Shown piece after piece: positions 54,887 to 64,000 of a stretch of 64,000 nucleotides of DNA. Positions within the stretch are counted from its first letter, which is position 1. Every line of letters starts with the position of its first letter. This DNA comes from Chytriomyces cf. hyalinus JEL632 (Eukaryota; Chytridiomycota; Chytridiomycetes; Chytridiales; Chytriomycetaceae), in contig JAIWWG010000018.1 of the NCBI GenBank assembly GCA_025435555.1, forward strand, positions 413,496-477,495, given 5' to 3'. The position numbers and the translations under genes are program-made. The notes under the pieces were generated by a model that searched no databases, was not told where the DNA came from, and worked only from the letters and a program-made list of their open reading frames with translations.

Positions 54887-56699
54887 GTTTCAGTGCTGGA
54901 GTCAGTTTTGCTGCCAGTGTCAGAGTCAGTTTTAGCAGTTTCAGCAGTTTCATCACCAACTTTTTCAGTATTAATCTTTTGGAAGTCAACTTTTTCAACG
55001 TTGTCAAGTAATTGTAAATGCTGCAAACGATGGGTCAGGTCTGGTTGTGTTTGAAATCCATTTTCTGCCAATGGAAGCACAGGTTCCCAAATATGTTCTA
55101 ATTGTGGTTGCTGTGGTTGTTTTTTTTGATCTTTTCTTTACAAAATCTGAATTGCTGTCAATCATGGTTTCATTGTCAGAGTCATAATTCAAAATAATGC
55201 TTCAATTTTGACAACTGATCATGTAAATAGAGTTTAACTTGTGTGAGATTGTACATGAGTTTAACAGAGTTCCTGGTAAAACAAATGCCTTTCACCCGAA
55301 TCATACAAATAGCATCTATCAAGGTTCTTTTCATTTTATCCATAGTATCAATTGAAAAACAGTTGTCATGTTGATCTTGAATTAAGATATTGTTAGATAC
55401 CATATCACAATACAGTTGGTGCAAAACATTAACTGACAAAATAAATAGGGGGTTTCAAAGCTGAAAAAAAGGACAAATTTTTCAAAGACACATTTTGCAT
55501 TTTATGCCTATCAAAATGCGCATTTTGCATGCCCCAAAAAGCGTCGTTGGGTGACACTTTTTCCCATTTTGTATTTTTCATTTGCATCAACAGATCATGC
55601 AGTCAGCCTTCTGTGGGATGGGAACTGATTCTGGTCAAAAATAATGATGTGCCCACAGATTCCAGGAGCAGTAACAACAGCATCAGTCCTTCCGAAGATG
55701 ATGAAACTGGGGTTGATTTTTCTTTTGATGAGTTGCCTGGTTCAATGGAGTCAGGTTCTGTTGAAATGAGTTCTACAGTGATGGAGGCAGGAGGAGAACC
55801 AGCTGAAGAAGATTAGGAGCTGTCGAATCCAGCATCTACATCTTCTGTTGAATATCAGTCTCAAGTGATGGAGTACTGTTTACTTCAATAAAGGTTAATT
55901 CTCCCCGATTCATCTCTTATTCTCTACTGCAGATAAAGAAGAGTCCTGCACCTCACCATTCCACCAACCTCGATACATATGGGCATGAATTATGACATTG
56001 AGTAGGGTAAACGTCTAGTAATGAATGCACAAATCTTCATGTTCTATAAAGGGTGCAGACTTGTAGATGATGAAAGCTTATTCTACTGCATAATTTCAAC
56101 TATTCTTGCTCTGATCAAGCATAAACATAGTTGGAAAGCAAATATATGGAATTTATATGATTCTGGCATAGCTGTTAAGGTTCGCGACCACAGACCCACA
56201 GGTCACTGGTTCAACCCACACTGCTGCCAACTACATGCAGCTATCTTCTGATCTTTATAGGGAAATAAGCAGAAGAAGAGGAAATAGAAATCAACTTAGA
56301 TAAGTATTTTATTACCACTTTTGTATGACTAATCTGTTAAGCCAGTCAAGCAATTAATCAATAACCTTACCCACTGTGGGGGATATTGATTATAATTGAC
56401 AAGCCTTTGCTGTCAGCCCAGTTCTGATTAATGAATCAGCCTGAAACTAATTTGTGAGCAATGACTCACTTTTTCAGCAATTTCAAACTGGAAAATGACA
56501 AATGAGTGATTTCACATCCATAATGACTTTTCTGACTGAAAATCTCAATTATGACAAATGAAATGGAAAAAAAGGTGGCTGAGAAGTGAAATGGAAGAAA
56601 GCCTAATTTGATTTTATGGGAGACAAAAATGTATATAAGGAGAGCTGTTTTGATGTGTTGTGATTCACCCTTAAGATAATAAATACTTATCAGCCCAAG
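54887..56699. other. Decayed, non-coding interval inside the transposon zone
   Basis: Short ORFs occur (Asp/Glu/Thr-rich at 55080-54850 minus; helical at 55439-55182 minus; Ser/Glu-rich at 55529-55816 plus). None carries a domain I recognise. A B-box-like GGTTCAACCC at about 56210 may be part of a tRNA-derived sequence. Confidence 0.35.
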
Positions 56700-57190
56700 T
56701 TCAAAACCAAACATCTTCTTTGCCAAAGAAGACAAGAAGAAAAAGGCATAGAGCAAGTGTCCCCTCAAATGATACTGAGTAAGTTGTTTTTAATTGGTAC
56801 TTCTGCTTGCAACTCATAACTTCAATAGGAACCAGACCCTGTCCACAAAAGCAAGCTTGCCCAAAAAGTCCGATTTTGCAACAACATATGTGGCAGCACA
56901 AGTACCGAAACTGGATCTCATGAAGATTCAAATTGCAGCCTCAAATAAGTTTCGTGAAGATGAGCTGCAGTTAAAAAAAGAGGAGCTGGATCTTTGAGTA
57001 TTGGAGATTGAAAATGCACAAGCTGCAAGAAAAGAGGAACTCCAACAGCAAAAACTGGAGAGAGAGAATGCACGACTTGCAAAGGAGCAGGAGCTTTATC
57101 AGGAAATGAGTCGTGATAAAGGTGTCATGATTGTAAGCTTGATTCAGGCAGGGATGTCTTTGAAAGATGCTACCAGTACCATTTGGTGCC
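56700..57190 (+). mobile_element. Harbinger second ORF: coiled-coil tail of the DNA-binding partner protein
   Basis: A Lys-rich start (SSLPKKTRRKRHRASVPS), an intron near 56778-56829, then KSDFATTYVAAQVPKLDL and a heptad-rich tail (ASNKFREDELQLKKEELDL; AQAARKEELQQQKLERENAR) ending in a short motif with SLIQAGMSLKDATS. This tail form is typical of the Myb/SANT-like second protein of PIF/Harbinger elements, which assists the transposase. One in-frame TGA (56995-56997) interrupts it. It converges with the transposase, ending about 60 bp from it. Confidence 0.6.
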
Positions 57191-57250
57191 TAAACAGTCA
57201 CAGTTTATTCTTATTACATCCAGAAAACCCTCTATCAATCATATGCTGTT

Positions 57251-58243
57251 TTATCCACTCACATTTTGAAACCCAGTTTGAGCCACCCTTAAATCCTGTA
57301 TTTTGCGAGCATATGATGCTGCATCTTGTGCAAACTCTTCATCTTCTTCATCCAACTCCCAACCATCTTTGCGGGTCCAATTGTCTTGTAGTTCCATCAT
57401 TATATTGTGCAGTATGATGCAGCAGATTTGCCAATTGGAAATATGCTCAAAATCTTGTACTGTGGCTGCATGCAGCCTCAACCCACAGAGCAATTCCCAT
57501 TGGCCCTTCAAAATCCCATTTACGTGTTCAATGCAAATGCAAGCTCCAGAATGGCACTCATTAAGGGCTTCATTGATGGCATGTTGCTGTCATCCATGAT
57601 TGTATGGGATGATTGAGTCTGTCAATGTGAATCCGGAATCAGCTAATGCATATTCCCCTTCAGAAAAATAGTGCTGAGATTGCTCCCACAAGTTGCTTTT
57701 CGAAAATATGTTTGAGTCAAACATTGAAGCCACGTATCCAGTTTGAAACCATTGTATATGACGATGCATATCACAACCCAACAACAGATTATGTCTGTAG
57801 AAGCCTTTTTGACAAAAGTGAACATCTCTATCTTTCTCAGGTTGCTTATAAAAGACTACTCCAGTCCCATCAATGGCAATGACAGCCCCAAGAAATCCCC
57901 ATCGCTGCTCACTCTCCTGACTGAGAACTCTCCTCTCTTGAGCATTTGGCCAATAGATGAATTGCTTTTGCAGCGAAAGGATAGCTTTGACAACTTGTCA
58001 GCAATTAAGAACCATGGTTCGATCTCTAATGCCAAGTGTCTGTGCAGTTTGCCCAATACAAGCAGAGTTTCCAAATGTCCCCATTTTTTCGACATTGGAT
58101 CCAAACTGGAGCCTGTGGATTTCGCGAATTGTTCTTACAGGATGGTTCCTTAGCAGAAACTGAAATGATGAACTGTTCATGCACATTTGTATTCGAAATT
58201 CCCAATCATCCAGCTGCAATAGAAGATTCCTCGGTTCAAGCAC
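57251..58243 (-). mobile_element. PIF/Harbinger transposase ORF (DDE_4 type), two TGA stops
   Basis: A single frame runs about 330 codons on the minus strand. N-terminal HTH-like part (REIHRLQFGSNVEKMGTFGN, then QTAQTLGIRD). Then GFLGAVIAIDGTGVVFYK (first catalytic Asp), CDMHRHIQWFQTGYVAS with SMFDSNIF, EYALADSGFTLTDSIIP (second Asp), and CIEHVNGILKGQWELLCG (the Glu), ending in CCIILHNIMMELQDNW. Catalytic triad D-D-E is complete. TGA stops at 57998-58000 and 57590-57592 interrupt an otherwise intact frame, so the copy is young but inactive unless suppressed. Confidence 0.85.
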
Positions 58244-58317
58244 TTTGGGGATGCATCACTGGCAATCATTTAGATAGTGTCAGGAATCTGTCTTCGAGCC
58301 TAGCGCTTAGATTCGAA

Positions 58318-58820
58318 GGGAGTCTGGTTTGGACGGGAGAAACGTCTGAGCACTCAGGGTGGTCCAAGGTCCCTGAGGAACATCTGAGGAATGGGTGGTA
58401 TTTGTCGGGGAGATTGAGTCAAAGAGATGGTTGTCTATGATTTTGACAAAACGAACAGAACAAACAACAGGTGAATCAAACAACGTGAATAAAAGCCATC
58501 ACTCGCCACTATGATTTTACGACAATGCGCTCTATGCTTTGTCGTGCACCGCCTTTCGAGAACTGGTCAATTCCCAGCACAGCGCGGTTTGGTTGAATAC
58601 TGTCTTCCGTTGCCTCGACGATTGACCGTGGACTCCCAATGGCTTTGCATTGTAGGATATCAACTATAGCACCTCGTGTCTTCAACTCGGGCATGACTGT
58701 GAATCAGTTTCCCCCAATAGTCAGTACTATTCTTCCTGGTACCGTTCCACCGATAAGTATTCGTCCGCTAATAGCGTCATAGTACCCTTGTCCTGCCTGC
58801 TACACCACAGGGGATGTAAA
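58318..58820 (-). repeat. Three-copy repeat family, copy C, inverted
   Basis: Inverted relative to copies A and B and more diverged. It shares the outer sequence CCCCTGTGGTGTAGCAG (with copy A) and the inner coding-like block WTGETSEH, then EEHLRNGW. With copy A it brackets the Harbinger ORFs. Confidence 0.75.
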
Positions 58821-59408
58821 TGGGATAGCTTCTGTTCATGACAAACAGGAAAAGCAGCACAACACCTCCAAGATCTCTATACCGCGAATAAAGAACTCAC
58901 ATGACCTCCAGTGGTGACAAATGGCCTCCCACCTTTGGATGCTGACAATTAACGCCGCCCCTCATGCCAAGGGGAATTGTTCAGGACGCTTTCATGTGTG
59001 ACTGTGAAGCCCGTGAAGTGGCACCCCCACCCCGCCTACCCCCGAGACTACGACGCACTTGCTTCCTCCCCGAGGAGCGCATCGCAGATTTGTACTTCGA
59101 CAGGATCCAATTTGTGTTGTGTCCAGTTCAGAGCCACCCTCCCTAGACAGTTGAATTCAGCGTACTTCTAAGTTTATTGGATTGTCACCTGGCGATCTCT
59201 TGCCAGCAAAAGAAAATAACAACGTCCAATAAAGAAAACTAAAAAGAAATAAATAAAACCAACAACCCTGCTCCGACAGATAAATAAACCCTGTGAATAA
59301 CAGTCGTTACTTCACAATAGTACCTTTGCTGCAGAGTGTATATCAGCTCAAGCAGTTCTTCTGAAGGCGTATCAATGGAAAGGGGGACAAAGCATTCAAC
59401 TCAGGGGT

Positions 59409-59870
59409 CAACACCAGTTTGCAATCAGGCCAAAATTGAAGACTCATAGCACTATGTTAACCTTTACTAATGCGAAGCCATTGGGGGAAGACGGTCAGAT
59501 GCTGAGATGGAAGAAGATAGTATTTACCAAACTGCACTTTAAAGGGAATTGTCCAGTTCTCAAAAGGCAGTGCACTGCAAAGTATAGAGCGCGACGCAGT
59601 AAAATCATAGTGGCGAGTGACGGTTTTATTTAAGTTGTTTATGTTACGCATTGTTTTATATGTTTTGATCTCTTAGATAAACATGTCAATTCCAATATCT
59701 GCCTTGATTTTATATACCTACCTTGATTTGGTTCACCGATGAATGTAGCCACCCATTTCTCATGACCTTCCTCAAGGAATTCAGACCACCTTGGGTGTTC
59801 AGATGTTTCTCCTGTCCAAATCAGCACCTTCTATTATTCTATGTTGACAAATCAAGATGGATTTCTGACA
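59409..59870 (+). repeat. Three-copy repeat family, copy B
   Basis: Same orientation as copy A and closest to it in sequence, with a small internal insertion near 59690-59725. It lacks the left 90 bp shared by copies A and C. Confidence 0.8.
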
Positions 59871-60410
59871 AAAGTGGTGCCAAGTCACCTTGCCACATCC
59901 CTCATCCACCCAGCTACCATTCCTCTGTGTATACGTGCATGCTGTCTGAGTTTTGATATTTTGTTTATGCATACAATGTGTTTTATGTCAGGTGATCGAG
60001 TTTTCAGATTGAGTGTCGCAGGCAGGTTCGTTTATTGGTGACATCATTTATAATTATTTTATAGATATAAATAACACCTCACAGTGAGGGTTACTTGTAA
60101 CACCACATCACACCACTAATAAAGTGACAACTCATAAATATTTTAAAAATGGCATAAAGCACACACATCAACAATGCCTGCAGAATGCCGATGTGTGCGC
60201 AGTTCAAAACTGCTTCTCAGATGACGGTGAACAGTGAGCAATATTATTTATTCAGCTGAACAGCTTCTCAAGACCTCTGAAAAATAGTCCAACCCAGGTT
60301 TCTTGGTTGACTCAACCAGCTCTCGGTAACAGAGCACTTCTCTCGCTCAGCAACCTCCTTTACATGCTCATGCACTCTCTTCCGCGAGCGTTAAGTCTTT
60401 GTCATTTTGT
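59871..60410. other. Non-coding interval
   Basis: AT-rich, with no ORF that carries a domain. It may include the 3' part of the Crypton element beyond its last recognisable motif. Confidence 0.4.
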
Positions 60411-63400
60411 TCACTCACTTTGCCCTTTCTTGCCACTTATCCCATGCTCCTTCTCTATTGAATTGATAGATGGCTGTCCACTAAGCCCAAGTTCGAATTT
60501 GTGGTAACACAAGAGGATCTCGTTCCCACGCGCATATTCAAAGAATGTGTACAGCTTCAGATCCCCACTTAGAGGTCCACTGCTTGATCCGCAAGCTCCT
60601 TCCAGTGACGAAATCATGGGTGTGCTTGGAGTGTCATGGATTGTCGCGTTTGATTCCTGATCATGCAGTGGAATGATTGGCATAGGCGGCATGGCCAGAT
60701 CATGTTGCAGGCCAGCTACGGGACTATGCTGCAGTTGCTGTTGATGTGGAGGAGGTGGTGGTGGGCTCAATGCTGCGATTGTTTGGATCTCAAGGATAAC
60801 CTGCTCAATCCCGTCTGCCTGACTCCTGTGCGCATTTGCTTGAAAGATGTGGTTGCTGCGGAGGCTTTGAGCAGTAATTGTGTGGCTGCGCTGTAATATG
60901 GGCTTCATGTAAGTACACGCATCACATGAACATGTTACATGCACTGTACAACTAACCAGAATGTCATTTTGAAGTTTAGCAATTTCATCTAGCAGCTTCC
61001 TCTTGTTATTGAGTACTCCAAATAAATTTGCATCCATTTGTAACAGTTGTTGTGGGACATGTGCAAGGGCCGAAATTTTCTTGTCCAGCACCACAATTCC
61101 TTCCATCACAGTCACATGCTGTCCAAACCCCTCATATTGAATCCCATCAAGTGCTGAAACGACCTCTGGGACTGCTCTCTCCAGTTCTTGAGAACGCATC
61201 TGCTCTGCAGATAATGCGATGAGTTTTTCATGTGCAGCTACCTGATACACTCGAAAATCATCATTATCAAACAGCGAGCAATTGAGGAAACTGTCATTGT
61301 TTCCAACTAATGCCATGTAAGTTGCCTGTGGTCACAAGTATCAGCAATTACTGGCTGAATAGTGCCAAACTCACATCATCCATTTTTTCTGCCATATCCT
61401 GAATAGGATCTCTTGATTGTGTGTCATCACGGCAAGATAATTGCTCTCAGCTATAGCTGTCGCATAGTGCACACATGCAAGAAGTTCTGCCACCTTTTGT
61501 TTTGCATTGTCAAGAAATTCAAATGCATGCTTTTTCAATGCTTCTGGCACAATGCACTGCTCCCACACGCAATTATAATTCCCTGTTTCAATAAATCAGA
61601 AGACAGTAGTTCTTCAACTCAATCATCAAGTGCCCTACTTTGTTCTTTTTTCCATTTTGCCAGGATGTGAGCTGCTGTAGTGACAAGCTAAACTTGTAGC
61701 ATGTCGGTACAAATGGTGGTGGCACGCTGTACGAGGGTTTGTGACTTGAGGACTAGGTGCTACAACGATGATTTTGGTCTAAGAAGATGTTTATTTGCCT
61801 TGTGGAAGCTCTACCATTTATACCCTTTGGAACAGAATGTGAAAGAATCACTCATGGGTGGAAAATCGTGGGTATCTCCCTGATTTTCTATTTTTTCACG
61901 GTAGAAATTATAAAGAACCGAGATGGAAAACCCTCGAACGTCCCCAAGGACTGTTGTGCCTTTACCAATCCAAAAAGTTACGATTTGAATAAGAAACTAT
62001 CCAACCAACGTCCAAAGTGCATATGACTGTATCCTTGGACCTCTGACAGGGATTCTCCCACCTGGGTAGGGAGCCATGGGTCCAAGTGACAGTGTACCAG
62101 TAAGCAGCGCTGCCTGCTGTCCATGTACGTTTCAGTGTGTCAGTTTGACTGTGGTGTACTAACTTTGAACTTTGCTTATGCAAGATCTAGGTCCTCAAGT
62201 GACGCCTATCTGGGCTCAAACCTTTGTTTTAATTACACAAGCTATGTACTGGTGTGTTTCTGCTGAATGCTTGGTGTTGCAGGTAGTTTGGCTTAGTACT
62301 ATTGGTATTCTCTAGAGTGATAGAGTCTGACAGCTTATGATGACTTGGTGAGGGTGTCATGTGATGGTGTGTTATTATGGTGGATCGTTTAAGTCCCAAC
62401 TTTGTGTAAATAAAGCTTTATTGGGGTCTTGGCAGTATGCCTCACAACTTCTCATCCAGTGACCATAAATGGCCGTGGATGTGTGGATTTCATATCTTTG
62501 TTATTTATGGGGTCTGCAGGTGCTCAAACACCTGTTTCCTACATCTTCATGCATTCCAGAGATTTTGAGCTCTCCTTTATGTTGAGTACATGAGGAGACT
62601 GCTGGTCCACCTTGACCAGGATCTGCAACATAACAGGTTTCTTAGGAGTCCAGTTTGTTCCGCGCTGCAATTCTCATGTCCTCTGGATTTAGCGAGTGGT
62701 TGAACATTTCCGAATTTCCCTTCACTTGGCTGATGTGTGCTTTTTTCTGTCAAGTGTGTGTTCAATTCAGCGTGAAACAGGATTGGATCAGAAATACATT
62801 GTCAACTTTGAATGAAGCCCAATTTCTTCCATTGCTTTACCTACGGCTTTATACATGGAACTGTAATTCGGATCATGCAGAACTTTCACCTTGTAAAATG
62901 ACTCCCAATTTGACAGGTCTGGAGTTGCTAGATACAGCCATCAATACCAACTGTATATTCCCGTGCCATAATTTTAACCTGCCAGCCTCAGGCACACTCC
63001 ATAACACTCTTCAAACGAAAAAATCCAAAATGCTCAGTATGTTCGTAGTGATTTGTCTTTGAAACTTTTGATCGGCCAATGAGGATTTCGACTGGACCAT
63101 TTGTAATGCTCTCATTCTGTAGTGTATACAGAAACAGCACTAGTCTCGAGCAAGCTGATGCCACCAGACAGCTTGCTTGTCTAACCACAGTGTTGCCACC
63201 TCCACAAGTTTTTTTGACTTCAACATGCTCATAGCCAGCTCCATCCACTTTGCATCATCAATCCTCAGAGCCATATCATCCAATCCAGCATCATCTGAGC
63301 AGGTGGCTTTGCATTTTTCATGCTCTTCTTTGTGCTTTAACAAAAAACTTTTGATGCTGGGTCCCCGCAGGTAAGGATGTGGATTTTTCGAATTCTAGAA

Positions 63401-63999
63401 ATAGAATAGAATAAGAATGTGGCAACAAATCAACATTTGGAGAAAACCTGATTGGACACATCCACAGTTTGCCAAAAGAATAGATGAACAAGGGCATTCA
63501 TGTAAACTTTGATGGAGTGATGGCTCAAAATATTTTTGCTAATAGCAGTCGCCAGATTGCTCTTGTCTGGGTGGTGATAGACAATGTCACTGGCTTTGTT
63601 GCGGCACTCAAGGACAATAATTTCACCATTAATTTTTCAAGAGGTGCGCATCTGGTAGTTCTGCATTGACTCTTTTTCAATGGCCTGGTTTCCAGAAACT
63701 TGAGGAACCGCAACAAGCGAGACTCAGTCACAAAGGTTTCTGGATACCCCTCCATCCCACACCAGGTCTGTTAGAAAGAGAATGCTTTTGAATTTGCAGG
63801 CATACGTGAAATGAGAACATTCTTACTTGGTACTCCTTTTGGGGTTTGGCATAAATCTTGGTTGTGTCTTGACTGCTATGAGCCCAATCTGCTTGTGCGC
63901 GTAACACCTGGTACTCCAAGTATTGATTTCGTGCACGTATTTCATCCTCTGCAAGCTCAACACTCAGCTCCTGGTCATTTGATTCAAAGAAATTGTCCT
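60411..63999 (-). mobile_element. Crypton-type tyrosine recombinase element, decayed, runs off the window
   Basis: Read leftwards from 63999. N-terminal part with RARNQYLEYQVLRAQADWAH and KIYAKPQKEYQ, an intron, then FVTESRLLRFLKFLETRPL (the N-terminal SAM-like domain). Further down: LLKHKEEHEKCKAT, then NESITNGPVEILIGRSKVSK with SKTNHYEHTEHFGFFR (core of the recombinase domain), YSSMYKAVGKAMEEIG, and a C-terminal GCR1-type DNA-binding region FELGLSGQPSINSIEKEHG near 60460. Several frames are broken in the middle, and a 457-bp block (61744-62200) looks inserted. Crypton elements are common in fungi and use a tyrosine recombinase instead of DDE chemistry. The 5' end lies outside the window. 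Confidence 0.75.
61744..62200. mobile_element. Possible non-autonomous insertion (MITE) within the Crypton
   Basis: Bounded by ACTTGAGGAC (61744-61753) and its inverse GTCCTCAAGT (62191-62200), with TAG continuing the match one base off. It holds an internal 8-bp inverted repeat (CTTGGACC/GGTCCAAG). No ORF. The recombinase coding sequence lies on both sides and is missing here. Target-site duplication is not evident. Confidence 0.35.
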
Positions 64000-64000
64000 C

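Noticed and set aside
56165-56230. tRNA-like sequence with a B-box (GGTTCAACCC)
   Set aside because: Acceptor ends TGGCA/TGCCA can pair, but the D- and T-stems do not fold. At best it is a tRNA-derived fragment of a SINE.

Overview
This window looks like nuclear DNA of a zoosporic (chytrid-type) fungus. The evidence is as follows. Genes sit close together and are cut by many short GT-AG introns, mostly about 35-95 nt. Housekeeping proteins are fungal or opisthokont in type (ARPC5, VPS41, Sec14, STE24, mitochondrial SSB, a sugar/H+ symporter, a Harbinger transposase and a Crypton recombinase). Several proteins are typical of early-diverging flagellated lineages: a class A-like GPCR, two orphan polytopic membrane proteins, a claudin-like protein, a ZBBX-like protein and an SQSTM1-like PB1-ZZ-UBA protein. 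The phylum is inferred; no rRNA marker is present.

Layout. 0.3-9.9 kb: ARPC5 (-), tRNA-Lys, a DUF2256 protein, VPS41 (-), two tandem Sec14 genes only 13 bp apart, and a secreted PAN/apple-like protein. 10-16 kb: a polytopic membrane protein, mitochondrial SSB, a PIP-box protein, a stop-riddled ORF and a tail-anchored protein. 16-25 kb: GPCR, claudin-like protein, SQSTM1-like receptor, a second tRNA-Lys and a sugar transporter with a low-complexity upstream region. 26-33.5 kb: Ser-rich protein, EndoG/NUC1 nuclease, ZBBX-like protein, tRNA-Val and a coiled-coil protein. 33.5-37.5 kb: an RNA-silencing RdRP with several frame breaks. 37.6-42 kb: DOPA-dioxygenase-like protein, a second polytopic protein, a LIM protein and an unknown protein. 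42.4-53.5 kb: diacylglycerol-lipase-like protein, TMEM205-like protein, STE24, two adjacent HMG-box genes and unknowns. From about 53.6 kb to the end gene density collapses. This part holds a Harbinger element with two convergent ORFs, a three-copy repeat family, and a Crypton-type tyrosine-recombinase element that runs off the window. It is visibly poor in CpG compared with the gene-rich part.

Two cross-cutting points matter to a reader. First, several conserved genes (VPS41, RdRP and the unknown gene near 41.0 kb) lose frame where one base is apparently missing or added, most often in short homopolymers, which looks more like consensus error than biology. Second, stops inside the Harbinger ORFs are all TGA, which fits CGA-to-TGA decay of methylated transposons. 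Because the genome is intron-rich, 5' ends and some splice sites below are hand-inferred. Where I could not join exons I say so.
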